A DNA stretch of 64,000 bases from positions 93,021 through 157,020 of the forward strand of contig CAIOYC010000003.1 in NCBI GenBank assembly GCA_903862425.1. The letters run 5' to 3'. The stretch is from an uncultured Caulobacterales bacterium. Its GTDB lineage: Bacteria > Pseudomonadota > Alphaproteobacteria > Caulobacterales > Caulobacteraceae. The number at the start of each line of letters is the position of its first letter. The stretch's first letter is position 1. The notes under the pieces were generated by a model, which saw only the letters and a program-made list of their open reading frames with translations, was not told the DNA's origin and did no database searches. Positions 7,773 to 16,900 of the stretch are shown piece after piece. The position numbers and the translations under genes are program-made.

Positions 7773-9236
7773 ATGTCCATTCAGCCGAGCCCCGCATATC
7801 CGCCGACGTCAAGGCCGCCGTCTAGAATCGGCCCCATGCTGTCGACCCAACAAGTGCAAATGACCAAGGCTATCACGGACTCCTATGCCGTGATCTTGCT
7901 CGTTGTCTACGCCATCGGAGCATATCTCGGCTTAACTGTTTCATCGGGCGAGCAGCCCATTATACCATCTTACCTGACAGCAGTTTCTTCACTTATTATG
8001 ATTGCGGCAAATATTTCTCTTTTAACACGAGGGCTATTAATCAGGTTCGTAGAACTGGTTGCATTTCTGATCGTCATGTATATAATTAACAGTAACATCA
8101 ATGGCTGGGTTAGCGCCAAGGGTTTTACTGGATCAATTCTACTTGTTTACTCTTTCGTATTTTGCTTTCCAGTTTACTTGTTAAGTCGCCGCATGCGTCT
8201 ACAGTCGTTCCGACTGGCATTACTCATAGTGTGGTGGCTAATATTCCTAGCCGCAGCACTTGATGCTGCCGGCGTTTTGCGCGGTGCTAGCGACGCATTT
8301 CGTAATGCGGTCTATCCAGTCCGCAATCTTTATATCGCAGATGATCGAGACATAGCGCTGTATGGTGCGTACCGGCCCCGAGCGTTTGCATCGGAACCCT
8401 CGCTTGTTGGGATCTGGTCAACTGTCGTAATTGTAGCATGGTATGCAACATATCGCGTGCGAACGATTTCAGTTCACACAGGCATCGTGTTGGCGGCACT
8501 CGCAGCGATGCTCTTTCTGGAGCGCAGCCCAACGATTTTGTATGGGGTACTCGTAGTTGGAGGATGCCAAATTTTGAATCGGGCTAGAACTGTTCAAGCC
8601 TGGGTCAAATACCGTAGCCGGCGAATTATTATGGCTGTCATGATGCTGGTTCTGTCGATGGTAGTAGTTGTCGTAGGACTTGCGACGCCGGCTTATGGCC
8701 CAACCGCGTTTCTTCACGAAGGTAGTGCTTTTGACCGCCTCTTTGCCCCGCCTCTGATTACATTTCGAGTACTAGGAGCAAGCCCGGCCTTCGGTATCGG
8801 GGTGGCCACGCAGGAACGCCTTGCCGATGAGACGATCCCTGTACTATTGAGCACAAGAAATGATGCGACAGAGGTAATTGGCAACGCGGCCCGGATCACC
8901 ACCTTTGTGGCCAACAGTTTCTTCCTCCACTGGATTTACATGGGACTTTTAGGCGGTGTTGTCGCACTTTGGATTTATGCTCGTTTTCTCAGAACCCTTG
9001 GAGTGATGGATATTGCGGCCGTTGCCGGCATGACGATTCCGATGTGGAACACAATTGGGGGATGCGTCACCGTCCAATGCTGGGCAATGGTATTCATCTT
9101 TGCAGCCGCGCGACTGCAATATGAACGGCAACTCGGCGATGACAGGCTTGCGCCGGCAATGTCCGGAGGCGTGCCTTCGCGGCAATCTGCGCCAACCATT
9201 CACAACCGGTTCCGTTTGTTCCGTCAGAGGCTGTAG
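7773..9236 (+). CDS. Wzy-like polysaccharide polymerase, membrane protein
   Basis: A 487-residue protein with a proline-rich cytoplasmic leader (PSPAYPPTSRPPSRIGP) and about 10-11 transmembrane segments. A periplasmic loop near residue 205 holds YGAYRPRAFASEPSLVG, resembling the RP-x-S-x-EP substrate-loop motif of several Wzy/exopolysaccharide polymerases. A second loop holds VLGASPAFGIGVATQ. The length and topology suit polymerisation of repeat units delivered by the flippase. It faces away from the first ligase/polymerase and shares only a low-complexity resemblance with it, so the locus has two different polymer-handling membrane enzymes. The C-terminal tail is hydrophilic and basic. Confidence 0.7.
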   Translation: MSIQPSPAYPPTSRPPSRIGPMLSTQQVQMTKAITDSYAVILLVVYAIGAYLGLTVSSGEQPIIPSYLTAVSSLIMIAANISLLTRGLLIRFVELVAFLIVMYIINSNINGWVSAKGFTGSILLVYSFVFCFPVYLLSRRMRLQSFRLALLIVWWLIFLAAALDAAGVLRGASDAFRNAVYPVRNLYIADDRDIALYGAYRPRAFASEPSLVGIWSTVVIVAWYATYRVRTISVHTGIVLAALAAMLFLERSPTILYGVLVVGGCQILNRARTVQAWVKYRSRRIIMAVMMLVLSMVVVVVGLATPAYGPTAFLHEGSAFDRLFAPPLITFRVLGASPAFGIGVATQERLADETIPVLLSTRNDATEVIGNAARITTFVANSFFLHWIYMGLLGGVVALWIYARFLRTLGVMDIAAVAGMTIPMWNTIGGCVTVQCWAMVFIFAAARLQYERQLGDDRLAPAMSGGVPSRQSAPTIHNRFRLFRQRL

Positions 9237-9259
9237 CGGATTTGGACCAAGGGCTTCGG

Positions 9260-11020
9260 TCAACGAGCCGCGCGACCAAAAGCCAGATCAATCGCAATTT
9301 GACACGGCATGGAGGGTTCTGGCCCAACTAGGACGATACTCAGCTCATCTCCCGCATCGAAGCTATGTTGGACGCTCACATCATCTCTCAGGCGACCCGG
9401 CGCAGCGAAGGCCTTTGCCGCTCCGCTCTCTAGCGAGACGGTAAACGCGCCGTCCCAAACCCGTTGGCCGTTTTTTGTAACGCATACCGACTGTGGTTGA
9501 CCGGGGGGCTGGGGTAGCCGGGCGGTGAGTTTAGTAATGAATCCAGGCCGCGTCATAAGATGCGTCTCAGGTTCAACCCGACCGCTAAGATTCCAACGTA
9601 TTGTTTGAAAGTTATCATAGAGAATTGCCTCTCCTTGACTTTCCTCTGATCGGTAAAGTGAAATGGCAGGTATTTTTTCTCCGTCCTGAGTTATAATTGG
9701 CATTTCGTTATAGCGTATCTCTCCTCCCTTTTCGGTGGACAGAATATATAGCTTTGTATCAACCTTACAGTTTCGTGCAACTACGCCGCTTATTGCCGCG
9801 CGCGAATCATATATCAAAATTGCAATTGCTCCAGGCACGGCCTTGACTGTACAATTGTACATTTCAAAACCTTCAATCTTTGCGTTATCGGAAGCGCCAG
9901 CTATACATAAGAAGTCCGAGGTGGGGCCTAGAAGAACACAACGTTCATACCTTGTGTTTACAATTTTCGTGGCGGTGCAACCCTGCAGAAAAATTCGACG
10001 CCCCGACCCGAGGTTAAACTCGCCATTTTCAAGAAGAGGACTGTTCATGTTCCTCAATACAACGGACGGCTCTTGCGGAAGCGGCGACTGATCGTAGTAG
10101 TTCCGTAAAATGCCCCGCGGAGCCCCGCCCCGGCCGAAATTGCCTGCATAAAGTAGGCCGCCTGATGTTTTTGCCAAATTTACAATGTCGTATATTTCCC
10201 AGCCCCAAAGCGGAAAATCATATCGCTGTCGTATAGTCTCTGGATGAATGGAAATAAGGCGGAATCCATTCTCGTTGCTACAATTAAAAATGGAGAACCC
10301 GGAACAACCGTCTGGCACATCTGAGGTTGCTTTGAAGGCGATACCTATCGACCGAGTTTGTTCTTTATTTTGATTCTCAACCCAAGAAAATTTGAAACCA
10401 CTTATCGAAAACCGCCCAGGACAAATCCGTGTTTGAAAATTGCTACGGTCCCTTTGTGAACAAACTAACAGGAAATGCTCCATGTTGTTTGATGATTGTA
10501 TAAGCAGCGTTTGAGCCCGGGAAGCAATATTCCACTCATAATTCGTCGGAATAGGTATCGGGGCTGAAATCCGATATGGACCGCAGCCATAGGCCAAGCT
10601 GCGACCGTCCTTTTCGTTTACCCAGAGGTGTGCTGCAGTTAGCGCCTCTGTGTTATCGGTTCCTTTTGCTGATCCAATTTCGCCATCGGGTACCGCACCG
10701 AATTGCTCGACGTTAGGCTCTACCTCAGCCAATTCAAACCATCGCCCATCAGCCGATAACGCCCGATAACGCGTTGAACCTGTCTCAACGGTCGAATTAT
10801 ATCGCGCGCTACCTAAGCCAGGGACGGTGTGTCCAGACGTGACCACCGTAGAAACGTTAGCGGGGATGCTGGTTTGTGATAGCTCGGTGAAGAGGCGGAC
10901 GTCAAAACTGGCGGCGCTGCCATTTTGAATGTTCTGAGCAGCAAGGGCGATGCTGGGGCTCGCAGCTCCCGCCGCAATCAGCAGCGCCCGCCTACCGATG
11001 TCTGGGTGGGAACTTGGCAT
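9260..11020 (-). CDS. Exported right-handed beta-helix protein, putative polysaccharide depolymerase
   Basis: A 586-residue protein with an N-terminal twin-arginine-like export signal (GRRALLIAAGAASPSIALA). At about residue 108 the sequence VEQFGAVPDGE...KGTDNTEAL matches the start signature of the pectate-lyase-3/glycosyl-hydrolase-28-type beta-helix domain found in tailspikes and depolymerases. The next 350 residues are rich in short beta-strand repeats (LENGEFNLGSG, TKIVNTRYERC, KIEGFEMYNCTVK). The C-terminal 100 residues form a separate beta-rich domain. Its gene converges on the Wzy-like gene with 23 bases between stops. It probably trims or modifies the polysaccharide made by this locus; substrate and activity are inference. 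Confidence 0.7.
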   Translation of the reverse strand: MPSSHPDIGRRALLIAAGAASPSIALAAQNIQNGSAASFDVRLFTELSQTSIPANVSTVVTSGHTVPGLGSARYNSTVETGSTRYRALSADGRWFELAEVEPNVEQFGAVPDGEIGSAKGTDNTEALTAAHLWVNEKDGRSLAYGCGPYRISAPIPIPTNYEWNIASRAQTLLIQSSNNMEHFLLVCSQRDRSNFQTRICPGRFSISGFKFSWVENQNKEQTRSIGIAFKATSDVPDGCSGFSIFNCSNENGFRLISIHPETIRQRYDFPLWGWEIYDIVNLAKTSGGLLYAGNFGRGGAPRGILRNYYDQSPLPQEPSVVLRNMNSPLLENGEFNLGSGRRIFLQGCTATKIVNTRYERCVLLGPTSDFLCIAGASDNAKIEGFEMYNCTVKAVPGAIAILIYDSRAAISGVVARNCKVDTKLYILSTEKGGEIRYNEMPIITQDGEKIPAISLYRSEESQGEAILYDNFQTIRWNLSGRVEPETHLMTRPGFITKLTARLPQPPGQPQSVCVTKNGQRVWDGAFTVSLESGAAKAFAAPGRLRDDVSVQHSFDAGDELSIVLVGPEPSMPCQIAIDLAFGRAAR

Positions 11021-11334
11021 GTTTGTCAGTCTCCAGCGCCCGTGCGATTGCTAACACCGAGTGCAGCGGGTCCACTACGCACGGGGCATTGAGAGGGTGC
11101 CGTCGTTTCGACAAAACCTCGTAGCACGATGATTTTTTTTGAAGCCAGCCAAGGGATAAACTCTAGATTTCGGCGGTTCAGCCGAAGCCCGCGAACGTGT
11201 TAACGTAATTTATCACAGGCCGAACGCGGCTGACAGTGCCTCCGGTTTATAGTCGCCTTTGATTATTGAATGTGAAGCTTAGGCGAGGATGGGAGGTTGG
11301 CAAACGCAGTGGTCTTTGGATGGATGGCTACGCC
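11021..11334. other. Intergenic spacer
   Basis: A 314-base spacer upstream of the beta-helix gene and downstream of the EEP-family gene, both on the minus strand. It should contain the promoter of the beta-helix gene. An eight-T run occurs near 11132, and I see no strong hairpin. No gene is apparent. Confidence 0.3.
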
Positions 11335-12327
11335 CTACCGGCTGAAGGTGGCGATAATCGGGAAGTGATCCGACCCCGAGCGGGGTAGGCGCTTCACATC
11401 CGTCACCTTCCAGTCCGGCGTGGCGTAGATCTGGTCGATGGGCAGGAACGGCAGCGATTGGGAACGGGCGCGTGGGATCAGCGCCGGATAGGTGAACAGC
11501 GCGCGCGTCCGTCGCATCATGGGCTTCAGGGTCTTGTCCTGATCGCGCAGGGTGTAGGACCATGGCGTCAAGTTAAAGTCTCCTACTAGCACCGTCGAGC
11601 CCTGCTGCGCCGACGCCTTGACCAGCTCCGCCAGCGCCGTCCGCTGCAGCTTCTGATGCCACGGTGGCAGGGGCCAGCCGAGGTGGGTGACAAACAGGGT
11701 GAAGGGCTTCCCGTCAGCTCCTTTGAACACCGCGCGCATAATGCAAGTGCTGGCGCCCGTCCCAGCCCCCCGCGTCAGATCCTCCATCTGGATCGGCTTC
11801 TGCTTCGAATAGATGATCGTGCCACATTCCCAGTTGTGACCGCATCCCGCCTGATAGGGATAGACCGCCGCAAGAGGCTGGAGCGCCTTTGGTTTGTCGC
11901 AGCGGATTTCCTCCGTCGCCACGATGTCCGCCCCGCTCTGGGCGATGGTGCGCACGAGGAGCGGCAGGTCGTCATTCTCGTTCCAGACGTTGAACTGGGC
12001 GATCTTCATCTGCGCCGCACCCTTGACCGGCCTAGCCGCGAGGCCGCTCACCGCTGCGGCCATGTCGGGCGCCATGAGACCCACGGCGGCGACGATGGAG
12101 ACGAGACTGCAGGTGATCATCGCCCGCCGCGCCTTGCCCTCGGGCGCCACCAGCCAGCAGAGCGCGAGGCTCGCCACCCCGATCAGCAGTCCGATCGGCG
12201 TGAACTGGTTCACCAGATCCAGCCAGCCATTGAGCGCGCCGCCCGCGAAGCCGAGCACGGCCAGGGTGGCGCTGGCGAAGGCGAGTTCGGCCGCCGTGGC
12301 GATGGCGATGATCTTCCAAATACGCAT
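11335..12327 (-). CDS. Membrane-anchored endonuclease/exonuclease/phosphatase (EEP) family protein
   Basis: A 330-residue protein. The first about 95 residues form three hydrophobic segments (IIAIATAAELAFASATLAVLGFAGG; FTPIGLLIGVASLALCWLVA; MITCSLVSIVAAVGLM). A C-terminal EEP fold follows with its metal and catalytic motifs: QFNVWNEN (Asn), ATEEI (Glu), THLG (His), LVGDFNLTPWS (Asp-x-Asn) and GSDHFPI (terminal Asp-His). The catalytic domain should be extracytoplasmic and hydrolyse phosphodiesters, perhaps of nucleic acids, lipids or inositol-type compounds. The substrate cannot be told. It appears monocistronic. Confidence 0.8.
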   Translation of the reverse strand: MRIWKIIAIATAAELAFASATLAVLGFAGGALNGWLDLVNQFTPIGLLIGVASLALCWLVAPEGKARRAMITCSLVSIVAAVGLMAPDMAAAVSGLAARPVKGAAQMKIAQFNVWNENDDLPLLVRTIAQSGADIVATEEIRCDKPKALQPLAAVYPYQAGCGHNWECGTIIYSKQKPIQMEDLTRGAGTGASTCIMRAVFKGADGKPFTLFVTHLGWPLPPWHQKLQRTALAELVKASAQQGSTVLVGDFNLTPWSYTLRDQDKTLKPMMRRTRALFTYPALIPRARSQSLPFLPIDQIYATPDWKVTDVKRLPRSGSDHFPIIATFSR

Positions 12328-12415
12328 GAGTGGATCGCTTTTAGTTCTAGCGCCTACTTGAAAGCAGAGTCGGCCAAGAGCCCATAGCAGCAGCTCGGCA
12401 GCTCGAAAACGACCG

Positions 12416-12504
12416 TTTCCGATACAGGTGCCTCTACTGTATCGGAAACTACCATTGATGGCATTTTCGATACGATCTAGAATCGAGCTTGGTTTTCGAT
12501 ACAG
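12416..12504. promoter_or_regulatory. res-like / operator array of four recombinase half-sites
   Basis: Immediately before the serine recombinase gene lies a perfect 12-bp inverted repeat, TTTCCGATACAG (12416-12427) and CTGTATCGGAAA (12437-12448), with a 9-base centre. Two further direct copies of the same half-site follow: TTTTCGATACG (12464-12474) and TTTTCGATACAG (12493-12504). Multiple dyad and half-site copies directly upstream of the start are typical of resolution sites (res) that double as operators for their own resolvase. The last copy ends 8 bases before the start codon, so binding would also repress translation or transcription. Confidence 0.7.
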
Positions 12505-12512
12505 GTCGCAAA

Positions 12513-13097
12513 ATGACGAGGGCCTTCGCTTACTGCCGAGTGTCTACAGCCGAGCAAACCAACGACAACCAGTTGGGCGAGATCGTGGCTGCAGGCTTCA
12601 CCATTGACGAACGCAGGGTGGTTGCTGAGCAAATATCGGGGTCGGTCGCAGCAAGCCTTCGCCCCCAATTCGCCAGGCTGGTTGATCGGCTCGAAACTGG
12701 CGACGTTTTAATCGTCACGAAGCTGGATCGCCTCGGGCGAAACGCGATGGATGTACGCACCACCGTGGAGGGGTTAGCGGCAGGCGGAATACGTGTGCAT
12801 TGCTTGGCCCTGGGAGGTGTCGATCTTACATCGCCCGCCGGAAAGATGACCATGCAAGTGATAGCCGCCGTTGCGGAGTTCGAGCGGGACCTCCTCATCG
12901 AGCGAACACAATCGGGCCTAAAGAGAGCTAAAAGCCAAGGCAAGAAGCTTGGACGACCAATGGTCTTAAACGCTAAGCAGCAGGCAGAGATTGCCCTCAA
13001 ACGTCGAGGTGGGGCCTCCCTTGGGGCTTTGGCAAATGAGTACGGCGTGAACCGTTCGGCAATTCAGCGAGCGGTAAAACGGCCCGCTTGCCGTTGA
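12513..13097 (+). CDS. Serine recombinase (resolvase/invertase family)
   Basis: A 194-residue small serine recombinase. The start at ATG 12513 is preferred over an in-frame TTG at 12489 because it begins with the family's MTRAFAYCRVST, where Ser11 is the nucleophile. TKLDRLGRN, EFERDLLIERT and the C-terminal helix-turn-helix (GALANEYGVNRSAIQRAVK) follow. It would catalyse site-specific resolution or inversion at the repeat array upstream. The last five residues (RPACR) are read from the antisense of an IS6-family remnant, so the original C-terminus was replaced at an insertion junction near 13080. The DNA-binding HTH is intact up to that point, so activity is plausible. Confidence 0.88.
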   Translation: MTRAFAYCRVSTAEQTNDNQLGEIVAAGFTIDERRVVAEQISGSVAASLRPQFARLVDRLETGDVLIVTKLDRLGRNAMDVRTTVEGLAAGGIRVHCLALGGVDLTSPAGKMTMQVIAAVAEFERDLLIERTQSGLKRAKSQGKKLGRPMVLNAKQQAEIALKRRGGASLGALANEYGVNRSAIQRAVKRPACR

Positions 13098-13366
13098 TTC
13101 GGACGAAGACCTCGTCCAAGTGCCAGCGCCAGTAGGTGAACTGGCGCATGCGATCCACCCGCCTACGCGGATTTCGGCGGCGAACATGGGCCGAACCGGT
13201 TCCACCATAGCCGGACCGTCTCGTGGCAAATATCGATGCCGCGCTCGAACAGCAGGTCCTCAACATTGCGCAGCGACAGCGGGTAGCCAACGTACATCAT
13301 CACCACCAGCCGGATCGCCTCGGGCGATGAGTTGAAGTAGCGAAACGGGTCGGTCGAGCGGGCCAT
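13083..13366 (-). pseudogene. IS6-family transposase remnant, frameshifted and truncated
   Basis: From ATG 13366 the frame gives an IS6-family N-terminus: DPFRYFNSSPEAIRLVVMMYVGYPLSLRNVEDLLFERGIDICHETVRLWWNRFGP. The continuation is scattered over the other two frames: PMFAAEIR (around 13190), then RRRVDRMRQFTYWRWHLDEVFVRINGKRA down to about 13083. There are thus at least two frameshifts, and about 60 percent of a 235-residue transposase is lost at the junction with the serine recombinase. The sequence GGGTACTGTTACTCAAACTT (minus strand, 13420-13401) upstream may be the surviving terminal inverted repeat. The gene is inactive. Confidence 0.8.
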
Positions 13367-13520
13367 TAAGGAAAGCTAGCTGCCCACGTCCGCCTCGGGC
13401 AAGTTTGAGTAACAGTACCCAAGCCCATCAGACTTGGGCGGAGGCCACGGTCGCTGCATGAGATTGGTATTGGCGGATAGCCGCGTCCGACCGCAGGACG
13501 ACTTAACTTCACAAAACTAT

Positions 13521-13913
13521 TCAATTCGTACGATTGCGAAATTCAGTTATAACTCTAAGAATGAAAAACCAAGACAGTGAAATTGAAACTGGATATATTG
13601 TTGCCAAATACCCTCTACCTATAGAAATGTAAATGCCACATAAAATTAAAGACCAGATAAGCGCATATGCTGTATAAATTAATCTTCCTTGATTGCCGCG
13701 CGTCATATAAAGAGCTAACATGCTTGGCGCCCCAACAAATAATATTATCAACGGCAATGACAAAAAAGAAAATACTATAGATATTAAAAACCATGATAAT
13801 GGGTCGTTGTTAAGTGGAGTTGATACAACTTGAAATAATTCCGTTATAAAAACGGATGATGCGGCAGACCCAGCGCTACCAAATATAACATCATTTAAAG
13901 AAATACGAAGCAT
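13521..13913 (-). CDS. AT-rich polytopic membrane protein, candidate immunity protein to the RHS tip
   Basis: About 130 residues from ATG 13913 (an in-frame TTG at 13925 would add four). Three or four hydrophobic segments are visible (WFLISIVFSFLSLPLIILFVGA; LIYTAYALIWSLILCGIYISI; LATIYPVSISLSWFFILRV). The gene begins about 13 bases after the RHS stop on the same strand and is strikingly AT-rich, like the 3' end of the RHS gene and unlike the GC-rich RHS core. In polymorphic toxin systems the gene directly behind the toxin tip normally encodes its immunity protein. A membrane immunity protein would suggest a toxin acting at or across the inner membrane. The function is inference from position and composition. 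Confidence 0.5.
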   Translation of the reverse strand: MLRISLNDVIFGSAGSAASSVFITELFQVVSTPLNNDPLSWFLISIVFSFLSLPLIILFVGAPSMLALYMTRGNQGRLIYTAYALIWSLILCGIYISIGRGYLATIYPVSISLSWFFILRVITEFRNRTN

Positions 13914-13925
13914 AAACCCATCCAA

Positions 13926-16900
13926 TTAATTTTTGGCCGTAGCGCACCCGGGCACTTGCTTGGCGATAGCAGAAGCCATTTGTGCGTCTAACGACTGAAA
14001 TAGCCCAGGACCCGCAGCTTGGTTGACCTGATTTAGCGCTACATTGCCGCCGGCACCAACGCCGTGTGTATCAATCACCCAGCTCCCACCAGAAATCGTA
14101 GCCGTGCGCGTAATGGATCCGACAAAAACATGTTCACTTGTTGTCTGGTTTTTTACCGATAGTCCGGCGTCTGAGATAGTCGTTTTGACGAATCCACCTG
14201 GTTCAAGAATTCCTAAATTTGGACTTGATGCGAAGTTATTTGAGTTATTGCTAACTGCGGTTCCTCCCATCCCAGGCACCGCATATTTTGCCATAAATTG
14301 GGCCATCTGCGTCTTTGATAAGGCAGAAGCGTTATTGCAAACATTATCTTTCTGGTCGTAATCATGGGTGCCGTCCGAATTATTCAGCAAATCTAATACT
14401 GCATTAACTGAAGTTGAGAATGCATTTTTCAATGCATTTAGAAAACTAGGGTCTAGTAAGATAATCTGATAGTTTGTTGGTTTTTTTGCAGTAACTGTTA
14501 TACAATTGGGGTCCCCTGCGCATGGGTCGCCGTCAAGGCCAAGAGAATCCCATCCATTAACTGGATCGTTATGGATATAGGGGTAGAAGTTTAGCCCGTC
14601 ACCGTAGCCGATGGGGTCGGACTGCATGAACCTTCCGAGTATGGGATTATAGGCGCGGGCCTTGTAGTGGAACAGGCCCTCCTCGGGAATCCACATCTGG
14701 CCGGTGTACTGGAACCGACCGGCGTTCGCCGAGCCCGGCACGCCGTATTCGTCATAGGTGTTGACCGCCGTGGCGTTGCCTGAGCCATCGGTCACCGCTA
14801 CCACTGAGCCGAGGCGATCGGCCACCAGCCAGCGCCGGTCGCTGGTCCCCGAGCCCTCGTACCAGACGATGGGCTCGTCTCCAGCGGGACCGTGCACGTA
14901 CCGGCGCAACACCGAGCCGTAGGCGTCGTACTCGGCGATCATGGCTTGGCCGTCATAGGCGAAGGCGGTATTGGCTGAGCCCGTAGTGATCAGCAGGCGC
15001 CCCAGCGGATCGTAGGTCATCGTATTCGAGCCCGCCGAGGTCAGGTTGTTATAGACGTCGTAGCCGTAGCTGGTGGTCCCGTCCGAGGTCAGGTTTCCCT
15101 TCGCGTCGTAGCTCAACGTCGCCGAGCCTGCGCTGGTCAGCTGGTTGCGTCCGTTTACCCCATAGCTGCGGCTCACCGCCGTCAGGCTGGGGGTGTAGGC
15201 CGTGTTGCTCCCCGAAAGGCTGTTCACCTGTCCGCCCGCATTGTAGCCGATGCTCTGACTGAGATCCCCCGTCGTCCCCGACAGGTCATGGCTGAGTGAG
15301 GTCAGTCGATCCGCGTAGTCGAACCCATAGCTGGTCGAGGTCCCATTGCCCCGGCTCAGGCCCGTTCGGCGGCCAAGGTCGTCATAGCTATAGGTCGCGA
15401 GGGTGGTGGAGGTGGAGTCCGTGATCGTGGTGACCTCATTGGCTAGGTCATAGCCATAGGTGACGTAGAAGCTATCCGGCCAGGTCATCGAAGTTCGCCG
15501 GCCAGCGGCGTCGTAGCCGTAGTTGACGGTGCCGAACACTGAACCCTCGCTCGTCTTCCTGCCAAGGGCGTCATAGCCGATGGAGATGGTGTAGGGTGAG
15601 AGAGCGACCGATGTTACCCGGTTCAGATTGTCATAGCCGATGCTTTCGCCGCGAAGGCCCGTCGTTTGCCGGTTCAGCAAATCATAGCTGAGCGAGATGG
15701 TCGTGCCGTCACGCCGTCGCAAGGAGGTCAGGTTGGAGGCCGCGTCATACCCGTATTGCTCATAGTCCGCGGTGTTGCTGGTCCCCGCGCTGGTGGGCGA
15801 GGGGTATTGGACCTGCGAGACCCGGTCGAACCCGTCATAGACATTGGTGGTCTTGTTGCCGTTGGCGTCGGTGACCGTAAGCTGCTTGCCGTTGGCGCTG
15901 TAGGTCAGCGTCCCTTCGGTGTGGGCCGAACCAGAGGCGTAGCCGGTGGTCACGCTGGTGAGTTGGTTGGCGGCGTCATAGCCGTTACGGCTGATGCGAT
16001 CCGGGCCATCCGATCCGGTGGTCGCCAGGCTGCACGCGTCCGGCAGCGACCCGAAGGTGGCGGCGTTCAGACGCACGGCCGTGCAGTCGAGTCGGTTAGC
16101 GGCGTCATAGCTATATTGAGTCACCGCATAGGTGGTCGAGCCACCCCCGTCCTGCAGGCTCTCGATGGTCTTGCGGCCTAGGCTATCATAGCCCGCGGTG
16201 TGCCGTTCTAACACGCTCATGGCCGACCAGTCGCTGTCCGACTGGCTGTTGACCGAGCCGCGCTCCACCAGCGTCACCTGGCCATCGCCGTTATAGGTGT
16301 AACGAACCGCGCGGTTGTGCAGGGGGCCGCCGCCATCCGGATCGGGGCCGATGACGCCGATGACCTCGTTGTCCCCATCGTAGCGAAGACGGGTTGTGTC
16401 GTCCGAACCCGACAGAGGACCGTCGACCGTGATCAGGTTGCCGACGTTATCGTAGCCCAATCCAGTGGTCGAGACGACGCTGTAATCGCCAGCGCGCTGC
16501 GTAACCGATGTTGGCAGCAGGTTATTGGCCACTCCCGACGTACCGTAGTCCGTAGAGTACAGAGTCTGGTTAGCTGCCGCTCCGCAAGACGTACCCGTAC
16601 CCGTGTCGCACTCAAAACTTAAAGTCAGACGATAGACGGGGCTCGGCGCCGCCGCGATCGCTCCGGCGCTGTTCTTGTAATAGGCGTTAAGTGCAGAATA
16701 GACGTAATATCCCTGCGGTCGCGCCCCGCCGCTATAGGGTGCAGGCGCACTCATGCCGAGCAGGACGCCATAAGTCGCGTCGTAGGCATAGTCCGTCTGG
16801 TTGCCGTTGGCGTCGCGCGTCCAGTTCGGTTGATTGCAGGTCTTGGGGTTGCCGCAACTGGCGTCGTAGCCGGCGGAGGTGGTGATATTGCCGAGCCCCG

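Noticed and set aside
12411..12450. Perfect inverted repeat read as a transcription terminator of the EEP gene
   Set aside because: It is upstream of the EEP gene's start, not its end, lacks a T tract, and its half-site recurs twice more before the recombinase, so a recombinase site/operator fits better.
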